A stretch of 64,000 nt of DNA. Origin: Odontesthes bonariensis. Lineage: Eukaryota > Chordata > Actinopteri > Atheriniformes > Atherinopsidae. Both the position numbers and the translations under genes were made by a program. Positions within the stretch are counted from its first letter, which is position 1. Every line of letters starts with the position of its first letter. The notes beneath the pieces were generated by a model that did not search any database, had not been told where the DNA came from, and saw only the letters and a program-made list of their open reading frames with translations. Location: NCBI RefSeq assembly GCF_027942865.1, contig NC_134509.1, positions 34,212,197-34,276,196 on the forward strand, given 5' to 3'. Below, piece by piece: positions 55,001 through 64,000 of this stretch.

Positions 55001-56880
55001 GGGAAGCCGTCAAGCTGAAGAAGGAGTCCTATCGGGCCTTTTTGGCCAGTGGGACTCTGGAAGCAGCTGATGGGTACCGACAGGCCAAGCGGAACGCAGC
55101 CTCGGCGGTTGCTGAGGCAAAAACTCGGGCTTGGGAGGAGTTTGGGGAGGCCATGGAGAACGACTTCCGGACGGCCTCGAGGAGATTCTGGTCCACCATC
55201 CGGCGGCTCAGGGGGGAAAGCGGTGCATCGTCAACACCGTGTATGGTGAGGGCGGGGCTCTGCTGACTTCAACTAGGGACGTCGTGAGTCGGTGGGGGAA
55301 ATACTTCGAGGGCCTCCTCAATCCTACCGACACGCCTTCCAATGAGGAAGCAGAGTTGGGGACTTGGGGCCTTCCATTTTTGGGGCTGAGGTTGCAGAGG
55401 TGGTCAAAAAACTCCTCGGTGGCAAGGCCCCAGGGGCGGATGAGGTCCGTCCTGAGTACCTCAAGGCTCTGGATGTTGTGGGGCTGTCTTGGTTGACACG
55501 CCTCTGCAGCATCGCGTGGACATCGGGGGCAGTGCCTCTGGACTGGCAGATCGGGGTGGTGGTCCCCCTCTTTAAAAAGGGGGACCGGAGGGTGTGTTCC
55601 AACTATAGGGGGATCACACTCCTCAGCCTCCCTGGTAAGGGAGTACTGAGGGGGTACTGGAGAGGAGGATCCGCCGGATAGTCGAATCTCGGATTCAGGA
55701 GGTGCAGTGTGGTTTTCGTCCTGGCCGCGGAACAGTGGACCAGCTCTATACCCTCCGCAGGATCCTGGAGGGAGCATGGGAGTTCGCCCAACCGGTCTAC
55801 ATGTGTTTTGCGGACTTGGAGAAGGCGTTCGACCGTGTCCCTCGGGGACTCTTGTGGGGGGTGCTCCGGGAGTATGGAGTGCCGGACTCCTTGATATGGG
55901 CTGTTCGGTCTCTGTATGACTGGTGTCAGAGTTTGGTCCGCATTGCCGGCAGTAAGTCGGACATGTTTCCTGTGAGGGTTGGACTCCGTCAGGGCTGCCC
56001 TTTGACACATTCTGTTCATAATTTTTATGGACAGAATTTCTAGGTGCAGCCAGGGCGTTGAGGGGGTCCGGTTTGGCGACCTCAGAATCGGGTCTCTGCT
56101 TTTTGCGGACGATTTGGTTCTGTTGGCGTCGTCAGGTCGTGACCTTCAGCTCTCACTGGAGCGGTTCGCAGCCGAGTGTGAAGCGGCTGGGATGACCATC
56201 AGCACCTCCAAATCTGAGACCATGGTCTTCGGCCGGAAAAGGGTGGAATGCTCTCTCTGGGTCGGGAATGAGATCCTTCCCCAAGTGGAGGAGTTCAAGT
56301 ATCTCGGGGTCTTGTTCACGAGTGAGGGACGAATGGAGCAGGAGATTGACAGGCGGATCGGTGCGGCGTCTGCAGTGATGCGGGCTCTGCACTGGCCCGT
56401 TGTGGTGAAGAAGGAGCTGAGCCAGAAGGCGAAGCTCTCGATTTACCGTTCAATCTATGTTCCTACCCTCACCTATGGTCACGAGCTGTGGGTAGTGACT
56501 GAAAGAACGAGATCGCGAATACAAGCGGCCGAAATGAGTTTCCTCCGCAGGGTGTCTGGGCTCTCCCTTAAAGATAGGGTGAGAAGCTCGGTCATCCGGG
56601 AGGGGCTCGGAGTAGAACCACTGCTCCTCCGCATCAAGAGGAGTCAGATGAGGTGGCTCGGGCATCTGGTGAGAATGCCTCCTGGACGCCTCCCCGGTGA
56701 GGAGGCCCCGGGGAAGACCCAGGACACGTTGGAGAGACTATGTCTCTCGGCTGGCCTGGGAACGCCTCGGGGTCCCCCCAGAAGAGCTGGAAGAAGTGGT
56801 CGGGGACAGGGACGTCTGGGTCTCTTTGCTCAAGCTGCTGCCCCCGCGACCCGATCCCCGGACCAGCGGAAGATGATGGA
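54994..56880 (+). pseudogene. Rex3-like reverse transcriptase and C-terminus
   Basis: Successive frames: [20 protein letters not shown] (54994), a shift near 55210, then KLLGGKAPGADEVRPEYLKA (55364), VVPLFKKGDRRVCSNYRGIT, a shift at about 55640, QCGFRPGRGTVDQLYTLRRI with CFADLEKAFDRVPRGLLW (motif A with its Asp), GLRQGCPLTHSVHNFY, then a shift to GVRFGDLRIGSLLFADDLVL (catalytic FADD) and KAKLSIYRSIYVPTLTYGHE. At about 56700 the frame slips again, dropping the RPRGRPRTRW block. At least five frameshifts, but catalytic motifs survive. Confidence 0.88.
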
Positions 56881-56915
56881 TGGATGGATGGATGGATGGA
56901 TGGACTAAGTTGTCT

Positions 56916-58330
56916 GCTCTGTCAACAGCTTGAGCTTTGGATGGCAGCTCACACTGATCATGCTCTTACAGAATATCTCCCTTTAATTGAGAGAGTCATC
57001 ATGAGTCACAGAAACTATTGCATGACATTGCTCTTATCTGGTTTAAACAGTTTCCATCCTTTTTAACTCACTTTGTTTCTCTCTGTGCTGCTGCTACACC
57101 AGAATTCTCCCTCAACCCTGTACACTGTACCATCTTTTGAGCCAAGATCAAGAGGAGCAGATTACTGAGGCATTTAAAAGGTTTCTACGAACACACAGCT
57201 ACACAAGCAGATGAATCGCTTCCTTATCCCTGGAGATTTGTTCCCCCTCTGAAGAGAGAAAGGCTTAAATGACATTATGAATCAGAATCACAGAGAACCA
57301 CGACTGACGCCACAACAACCACAAAGCTGAGACCTGGGACACATCTAACTCACCCCTTCCTTTCCTCCTGTCCCCCCATCACTGGCTCTCGTCCTCGCTA
57401 ACCCTCCTGTCACCACTCTCACCATCCTCTCCATTAGATGTGGTCTGAAAGCAATCTCTTGCTCTGGCAAGAGAAAAGGAAGAAATGGCATTCACAAGTT
57501 TCGTCTCGCTCAAAAGTAACCACATTTATCGGGTTTGATTCAAACGTGGCGATGGAACGGACTTTGAAAGCACAAGAATGTGTGCGGAGGGGGGCTTATG
57601 TTTATGTGACTTGAGTTACCAGAATGAGAGGAAACTGGGGGAAAAGTCCCAACTTGAGGCTTGGAAAACTGTGACCTTGCACTCTGGATTCTGTAACGTA
57701 TTGAGAAAAGGAAGAAGATCGGGGAAAACAGAAAGAGAAGAGAGAGAAAAGACAAAACATTTGAAAAGCAGAAATCAAAGAGTCTGAGATCAAGCCAGGT
57801 GGAAAAACAGTAGGATTCCAACTGATGAAAGATTCACTGCCCCCCTATGTTACTGCTGCACATATGAAGCACACACAGTCCTTGTGAGGATCATTAATTT
57901 TCTCTGAAAACACAGATAAAAGGTGAAAACAGCAGCACACACACACATATATATGTAAAATACAATATACACTTAAATACACATATATTCAACAAGCCAC
58001 GGCATACACTAGCAGACAAAGCTTCAGCTCACACTATGGCTGCACTGATGTGGTTTGAGAGGAAATTAGAGCCATCCCGGACAAGCGTGCCTTTCAGCTG
58101 TCGTGCTCTGATTGATCCTCAGGAGGATGAAAGTGAAGCCAGTGAGCCGCACTTATCTTTGACAGGAAGGAACAAATAAGGATTCATGACAAACAGGTAA
58201 AAAGAGGACAGAGAAACGGAGGATAACGAGCAGTCCGGTTGTGCTCTTCTCCCAGTTAATCTCTACATTTTAACATTTGTCACCATTTTTTCACATGGCC
58301 TAAAAACTCAAGCTGATTGAAACTCTGCTG
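56916..58330. other. Mostly unannotated DNA
   Basis: Only a short exon-like piece at 57103-57168 was noted. No repeat class was recognised. Confidence 0.4.
57103..57168 (+). CDS. Candidate short terminal exon (weak)
   Basis: TTTGTTTCTCTCTGTGCTGC and ACACCAG form a good acceptor. After it, 21 codons (NSPSTLYTVPSFEPRSRGAD and Y) run to TGA. Too short to judge; unrecognised. Confidence 0.22.
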   Translation, partial: NSPSTLYTVPSFEPRSRGADY

Positions 58331-58742
58331 CACTGGAAAAAAATCAAAGTCTTACCAAGTATATTTCTCTCATTTCTAGTCAAAATATCTCATTACACTT
58401 AATATAAGACACAACTGCCTAACAAGTACCATTTCAGCCAGATATAGGGACTTGTTTGAAGACAATACATCCGGAATATCTTGTTAAATGAAAAAGTCTT
58501 GAAAACAAATTGTTTTGAGTCGGATTTCATATGAAACAAGCTTTTTTTTACATTTGAAGAGGTTTTTAAGCTAATTTCAAGATCACTTTTATCTCAAATG
58601 TCCCAAATATCACATCTTATTTCAAGAAATCTTGACAAGCCGATTTTCACTAGTTCCATTGGCAGATTTTTTTTGCTTATTTCAAGCAAAAACGTATTTG
58701 TTGTTTTTCTTACTTATTTTTGGAGGGGCATTTTTTCCAGTG
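58331..58742. mobile_element. 412-bp CACTA/EnSpm-type MITE
   Basis: The ends CACTGGAAAAAA and TTTTTTCCAGTG are inverted and begin with the CACTG typical of CACTA elements. The body repeats motifs such as TATTTCAAG and CTTATTTC in both orientations, as subterminal repeats of this group do. There is no transposase. Confidence 0.8.
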
Positions 58743-59535
58743 TAGCATCTTTTGGAAAGCAAGCTCAATCCACAAAGACCACCATCCTCCACCCCCCTGC
58801 AGGACCCAAAGGATCTGGTGATAATGACACTCCAAGACTTCCTCAGATAGTCTCTGTTTACGCCCCTGCTGTCCAGATCTCTTTGGCAACTTGAGAAGGC
58901 CCTACTTAAATTTAGAGGGGGGATTTTAATATTGGCTGACGCGTGTATATTCATAACAAAATAATAAGGACGGCCAACTGTTTGAAGGTGGTTATCACTA
59001 TTACCTTGCAGCAAGGAGTTTCCTGATTCAGAACTCAGCTGGTGCCTCTCTGTGGGTAATTTGCATGTTTCCCCTGCCAGCTTTTTCCAGGTTCTCCGGC
59101 TCCCTCCCGCTGGGACGGCTCTGCGGATCTCCAAAAATGTGTGAGACTGCGCATTGCCACAAAAACGAATGCAGCAGTCCCTGATGCCACTCGACTCCAT
59201 GGTGTGATTTTAAGGAGAAGAAACACGCAGTGTGGAAAAATTATTTCCATTGGAAAGTAACAGGAAGCTCGACTGTGTAATAAAGGAACTTTCTGTTAAT
59301 CCTGTCCAGCGGCAGGGTCAACATCTTTGGGCTCAGAGGCATCTGGGATGGATCACTTTGTGAATACCCCTCATGGGGGAGGAGGTCAAACCGCAGTCTC
59401 TGGATCCTAACTAGTCTTGATTTTCCCGCCGCTATTTACTGAGGAAAAAATAATATTATCCTTCTGCCAAAAGATCAGTGTTAAACACTGGAATGTTAAA
59501 AGTACACTTCAGGCTCTTTCGTACAATTACTCTGT
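58743..59535. other. Unannotated DNA
   Basis: Nothing supported. Confidence 0.4.
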
Positions 59536-60007
59536 GGGGTCACATGGCACTGAAAGGATCAGATAACTGGCTAAATTACAGTAAGAATGAGTTGAGCAAG
59601 GGTAATTATCCTTGGATATATGGCGGTGAATGAATCATATCGGAGGCACAAAGCGTGTCATACCCCGGTATGATAGGTGGCGCTGTACCAATTTCAGCTA
59701 TTGCTAATAGAGCCACTTCCTGTTAACCTTTTCACCACCAACAACAACAACAAACTCAGGTATTGGAGAAAGATGGCGAACGAAGAGCAAGATGAAGCTA
59801 CGTCCGTCTACATTTGGTCTGTGATGAGCTGCTTGTTGCAATAAACGCGATGCACAACGGAGCATTCTCCATCGCGTTGTTTGTTTCTTTCTGACGGCGA
59901 CAACAACAGGAATATCGTCTCCTTTAACTTCCAGGTCACGACCCCGGGAAAAAATCTGGAGCATGCGCAGAACGCAAAGTCTGATTCACCACGTGCTTCA
60001 GCGTCTA
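59536..60007. mobile_element. MITE with long inverted ends (copy 2), right part cut off
   Basis: It starts GGGGTCACATGGCACTGAAA, the inverse of the right end of copy 1 (ending at 40205), and follows copy 1 to CAGCGTCTA at 60007. There it breaks exactly where the CACTA-like element starts; the remaining 190 bp are not found in the window. Confidence 0.75.
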
Positions 60008-60678
60008 CACTCTAAAGAATAAAGCATGGAGGTAGTAAATTCAGCTTAAATAAATACGCAATTTCAATATAAACATTTAAGTTTGCAGCATTTATTTGTT
60101 TAACTAAGTAACCTACTAGATTTATGTAGCTAAACCAACTTGAAAAAAATATATATATCCTGACTCATTTTCTTATGTAATTTGAATGCATAAGATTTGA
60201 AGATTTGAATGCATAAGATAAGATCAGCTCAATTTGTCTCAAATATTAAGTTGGTTCAGTTCAAATAATCTAAATTTGAAACTTGGGCGCGGCTACTCTA
60301 ACCTGACTCACGTCATCTGGCTGCGTTCACCAACTACACGCTGGAGGGCGGGAGTCAGGTAACGGCTACTCAAGCAGAAGACGAGACTCCACGTGCAGCC
60401 TTTTTGGAAAGTAGAGGCATTTGTGTCTGCTTATTTGCACAGAGCAACTCTCTGCTTTGGAATTTCATCTTTTCGCTTTGGAACAGCTGACAAGCCCTCT
60501 GTCGGGATCTTAATTATTGCTGGAGGACCATTAACCTACTACTTGGCTGTCCATACCACTTGAAAGGTAAGCCTTACGGCCGCCATTTTAGTAGCTCGCT
60601 AGCTAGCAACAGCTATTGATTGTCCACTGGTTTATTGTTAAGCAGTGTTTAGAACATTTTCACCAAATCCTTTTCACA

Positions 60679-60945
60679 ATGAACTGGTGCTGTAAAATTT
60701 GTAAATATGAAACTCCCAGAAAGACTGAGCTTTTAAAACACTACCGGCTAGGACATGTGAATTGTGGGCAATTTCTGCCTTGTCTCTATTGGGAATGCTG
60801 TTGCTCTTTCAAAACATGGGCCAGCCTTAAATCACACATGACAAGAAGTCATTCATCTTATAAAATAGCAAAGGTGAATGATGTCTTGTCTTTTAAATGT
60901 CCATGTTGTACTCTAAGCTCCATCCCCACAGAGGGAGTACTCTGA
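60679..60945 (+). pseudogene. C2H2 zinc-finger N-terminus of the transposase-like gene
   Basis: An ATG after an acceptor-like TTTAG begins MNWCCKICKYETPRKTELLK. The paired Cys and His (CKICKYETPRKTELLKHYRLGH, then CLYWECCCSFKTWASLKSH and further) form two or three C2H2 fingers. A one-base shift at about 60938 breaks the frame; SEHIGRHLKNMKRG continues in another. A deletion then joins this directly to VDDFEVCNPLG, so a segment between fingers and core is lost. Confidence 0.65.
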
Positions 60946-60977
60946 GCATATTGGCCGTCATTTAAAAAACATGAAAC

Positions 60978-62400
60978 GTGGATGATTTTGAAGTGTGCAA
61001 TCCACTTGGAACATCGAGAAAAAAGCACAAAATCACTGCTGTCTATTGGGTTCTTGCAAATGTACCACCATTGTTCCGGTCCTCACTGACCTCAATATTT
61101 TTAGCCATTCTATGCAAAGCTGAAGACATAAAACAATATGGATATAATGCTGTGTTGGAGCCACTTCTCAAAGATCTTTGTAGTCTTGAGGAGGATGGAC
61201 TTTACATTCCCTCTCTTGGCAGACAAGTTAAAGGTACTGTCTTTTCTGTCATTGCAGACAACCTTGGCGGTCATTCCGTCGGTGGATTTGTTGAGAGTTT
61301 TTCAAGTTCATACATCTGTAGATGGTGTCTTGGAGAACGCTCCAAATTGCAAGACTGTGAGGTTCGAACAGGTAAATTCCCTCCCCGGACCAAAGAAGAC
61401 CACACAGTGCATGTTCAGGCTGCACAAGTCAGTGGATACCATAGCTTTGGCGTAAAGCGACAATGTCCACTAACAGAAAAACTTAAGTATTTTGATGTTC
61501 TCTCAGGCTACCCCCCTGATTTGCTGCATGATCTTTTTGAAGGTGCCATACCAAAAGAAGTAGCACTGTGCCTAGATACCTTGATTAAGAACAAATATTT
61601 CACTCTCTGAGCTGAATAAATTGATCAGAGTTTCCATATAAGTGGACAGATAAGAAGGATGCACCACAATCAGTACCCCTTAATTTTGCTGTTAAAAAAA
61701 CTGTTGGTGGGAATGCACATGAAAATTGGGCTTTGCTACGACTCCTTCCTTTCATCATTGGCACAAGGATACCGGTGAGTGACCCAACATGGCAGGTTCT
61801 TCTCAACCTCAAGGACATAGTAGAACTTGTTGTAGCCCCAGTCCATACAGATGAGACTATTTGTTTATTGGACAGTAAGAAATCAGAGCATCGACACAGA
61901 TTCTGTGAAGCTTTCCCTGGTCAAAGACTCTCTCCAAAGTATCATTTCATAGAACACTATCCTCAGTTGATAAAGGCTTTTGGACCACTTGTGTCACTGT
62001 GGACAATGAGGTTTGAAGCTAAACATCGTTTTATTTAAACGTGTTGTCAGACATGCTCACTCCTTCCGCAACATTCTTCTCTCTCTCTCAGTGAAGCATC
62101 AGATGATGATTGCCTATCATCTACATGACAATAAGGTTGTCCAACCTTCATTGCAGGTGACCAAACTGTCAGAGGTAGATTTGACTGTGCTGAGAGAGGA
62201 CATCAAGGCAGCAGTGGAAGCCAAGTAGGCCTACCCTGGTAAGTCTTGTATTCACTTGGCTAACACGGTCTGTTACAGTGGCACTAGATATGCCACTGGA
62301 ATGATCTTAGCTAGTGGTTCAACAAGTGGCCTCCCTGATTTTGGAGAGCTAATTCAGATTGTGGTTGTTGATGGTATACCTGGATTTATTGTGGAATAGA
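60978..62400 (+). pseudogene. Transposase-like core (CACTA-type, frameshifted)
   Basis: Piece 1 (to 61610) reads DDFEVCNPLGTSRKKHKIT, GTVFSVIADNLGGHSVGGFV, SYICRWCLGER and YPPDLLHDLFEGAIPKEVAL. A two-base duplication (CTCTCT) shifts it. Piece 2 reads FPYKWTDKKDAPQSVPLNFA, NAHENWALLRLLPFIIGTRI and YHFIEHYPQLIKAFGPLVSL, then EAKHRF. After another one-base shift, FKRVVRHAHSFRNILLSLSV follows to VEAK, an in-frame TAG at 62226, and further open codons to 62400. The DNLGxH, LLHDxFEG and HYPxLIxxFGPL … EAKH blocks mark a large vertebrate transposase-like family. I recognise the family by pattern but not a named gene. Confidence 0.65.
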
Positions 62401-62820
62401 TGCATTTCTTCACACTGTCTGTGTTATCTAGTGATGGTAAAAGATGGCAGATTTCACAGCAAACAAGCAATCCCGAGGTACAAACTCTCATTGTGCTCAA
62501 TGGCATACAATGGACTGTTAAATTGACACAAGATGATACGATGCAGCTAATAAGAAAGTATTTACTGTTTTATTCTCTTTATGCTATACATTTTCAGAAA
62601 ATATTTCACATGCTGAAAGAATGCTGAATGCGATGTATGAGGAAATGGATTCTCATGATTCTGATATTCCGGGTATGTAATTCTGAGTGAGGTTCTGCTA
62701 ACATCATGGCTCCAAAAAATGTGAAATGCATGCTAGCAAACCTTTAGGCCAAAGATGTTGCAATGCTCGCATATTATGTCAAATATTAGAGTCACATCAT
62801 GTGTTTTTTTTTCTTCACAG

Positions 62821-63030
62821 ATGTTCAAACTTTCAAATCTGAGTAAACCTGCTGCACTTCGTGTTATTATTCAAGACCATATAATTGACAAGCTTGAACT
62901 GCCTTGTGGAGTACCGGAGACAGTGCTAGAGCTAGAGTCTATTGTGCAACAGAAATACAGATTTGAAGCAGGGAAGGTTACCTTACATTACAAGGATGTT
63001 GATTTTGGTGGCAACGAATCTTGCCACACT
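62821..63030 (+). pseudogene. PB1-like domain fragment
   Basis: A strong acceptor (TTTTTTTTTCTTCACAG, ending 62820) precedes MFKLSNLSKPAALRVIIQDH. The frame then reads KLELPCGVPETVLELESIVQ and VTLHYKDVDFGGNE before turning into ACACAC repeats. The R-V-I … L-P-x-G-x-P … L-x-x-x-V … Y-x-D-x-D-F-G pattern is that of a ubiquitin-like PB1-type domain common in repeated fish genes. It is cut after the DFG block by a CA-rich junction. It may be a second gene of the element or a neighbouring relic. Confidence 0.5.
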
Positions 63031-63067
63031 GAGTTCTCCCAACACACACACACACGGACCACTTCTT

Positions 63068-63750
63068 AGATGTTGACATTTTATTGAGGATGACCGAGGT
63101 GCACAAGACAGAATGCAGGACGATCGCCAGCTTCTCCGTATCACTGGCTCTCATAGGTTCTGCCGTCTCTCGCTCTGGTCATCTCACGGTTCTCACTCCC
63201 TGCCCGGACCAGCACGCTACTGATAAAGGGGAGAATGATTAGCTGGCAATGTGCAGGTGTGCCAATCATCTCCCCTCCCACTGTCCTCTGAGCCCTTCCC
63301 ACCTGTCCTCTGCATCTGATGCACCACGCCCCCTCCACACACACATAATAACACACTGTACTGTACATACTACACACACTAGCACACTACATACACACAC
63401 GAACACACTATAAAGACACACTACACTCACAGTAAAGAACTACACACTAACATAAGAAAATATTGACCAGCTCTAAAATTGGAGAATTATCAGGAGCAAG
63501 TTTTTGATGGTGCTGTGTAATATTTGCACTTAACTTGTGCGAAATGTTCATCAAATAAACTGTTTTAATTGTGAATTATGGTTCTTGTTTATTATTTCCC
63601 CCAACTTCAGCAAAATGAGTTGCATATACTATAATTAATGTTTACTTTTTGCATGGACATTTTTGAGTAGAAAATGTTGATGTATACATTTACAACAACT
63701 TAAATTGGAATGATGAGATAACAACATTTCAAGGAATATTGATTAATGAA
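63068..63750. other. Unannotated DNA
   Basis: Part may still belong to the CACTA-like element. A CA-rich tract spans about 63335-63430. AATAAA occurs near 63555. Confidence 0.4.
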
Positions 63751-63754
63751 TTAA

Positions 63755-64000
63755 AGGAGAATTCCGGCATTTTTTACAAACAAATCCTATCTGTAGGAGA
63801 CCAAGGAAAGTTGGCCAAAGGGAAAAACGCAAGAAATTTTCATGCCCGCTGTGCAAAGTTTTCCGATTGCGCTGATTTCCATGAAAGCGGGCTCTATCGG
63901 GCAATCTTTTAACCTTTCGTGAGGCTCTTAACATGTATCAAAATACTTTTTACCGAATTGGCCGTGGTGTCAGTACCAATACAATTCAACCCAGGGGCTA
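63755..64000. mobile_element. TTAA-type element, left end, runs off window
   Basis: TTAA (63751-63754) is followed by AGGAGAATTCCGGCATTTTT, the same style of terminus as at 7054 and 13576. The rest lies beyond the window. Confidence 0.5.

Larger units (their letters stand above)
53845..56902 (+). mobile_element. Rex3-like (RTE) LINE, long copy with 13-bp TSD
   Basis: GACTAAGTTGTCT lies on both sides (53832-53844 and 56903-56915). The element is 3058 bp, truncated at its 5' UTR, and ends in GATGGATGGATGG. Endonuclease, polymerase and C-terminal region are all represented, but several frame changes separate them. It is more complete than the copy at 31420. Confidence 0.92.
60008..63067 (+). 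mobile_element. CACTA/EnSpm-like element, degraded, right end not seen
   Basis: It begins CACTCTAAAGAATAAAG at the point where the preceding MITE is interrupted. It carries a CpG-rich leader, an exon-like border AAAG/GTAAGC at 60566, a zinc-finger piece, a large transposase-like region with several frameshifts, and a second short gene. Assignment to CACTA rests on the CACT terminus and a DUF4218-like C-terminal block, and is tentative. Confidence 0.55.

Noticed and set aside
55208..56019. 266-codon and 138-codon minus-strand frames
   Set aside because: Antisense to Rex3 reverse transcriptase and equivalent to the shadows at 32312-33017.

Overview
The window looks like intergenic and intronic DNA of a ray-finned (teleost) fish. 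It carries the usual teleost transposon set in one place: a Tc1-type transposon, Rex1- and Rex3-like LINEs, L2 (Maui-like) LINEs, an L1/Tx1-like LINE, tRNA-derived SINEs with GATGGATG tails, hAT, PIF/Harbinger and CACTA/EnSpm-type DNA elements, and CA and AT microsatellites. I cannot name the species. No RNA gene, CRISPR array, operon or prokaryotic feature is visible.

The only long intact coding region is a 334-residue Tc1-family transposase (4544-5548) inside a complete element with TA target duplications. Every other recognisable ORF is a broken transposon gene. Host coding DNA, if present, is limited to short pieces with splice-like borders (648-754, 3942-4106, 10898-11050, 14052-14093, 21033-21099, 36825-36970, 37041-37114, 57103-57168). 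None was recognised and all are low confidence.

Layout. 1-4.2 kb: mostly unannotated DNA, one palindromic-end MITE, an L2 3' end and two exon-like pieces. 4.2-5.8 kb: the intact Tc1. 6.35-10.85 kb: a Rex1 LINE split by two DNA elements, each at a TTAA. 11-14.7 kb: SINEs, two hAT elements with perfect 8-bp duplications, a TTAA-end fragment and a Tc1 relic. 15.4-22.2 kb: old repeats, an L1/Tx1 3' end and two L2 3' ends. 22.9-27.8 kb: a hAT element interrupted at TTAA by another element that itself holds an L2 LINE, which in turn holds a tandemly duplicated insert. 28.1-34.7 kb: an L2 LINE interrupted by a Harbinger element (carrying a SINE) and by a Rex3 LINE; the duplications allow the old reading frame to be followed through both insertions. 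35-53.8 kb: low gene content with L2 ends, a palindromic MITE, a Helitron-like repeat, and a repeat split by a hAT that contains a MITE with a RecQ-helicase-like fragment. 53.8-56.9 kb: a long but frameshifted Rex3 LINE. 58.3-64 kb: a CACTA MITE, then a MITE cut by the start of a degraded CACTA-like element with zinc fingers, and the first part of another TTAA element running off the end.

The genes do not form a pathway. What the window records is an order of transposon insertions. Five different elements begin at TTAA followed by AGG or AGC; three of them are flanked on both sides by TTAA inside a recognisable host frame or sequence.
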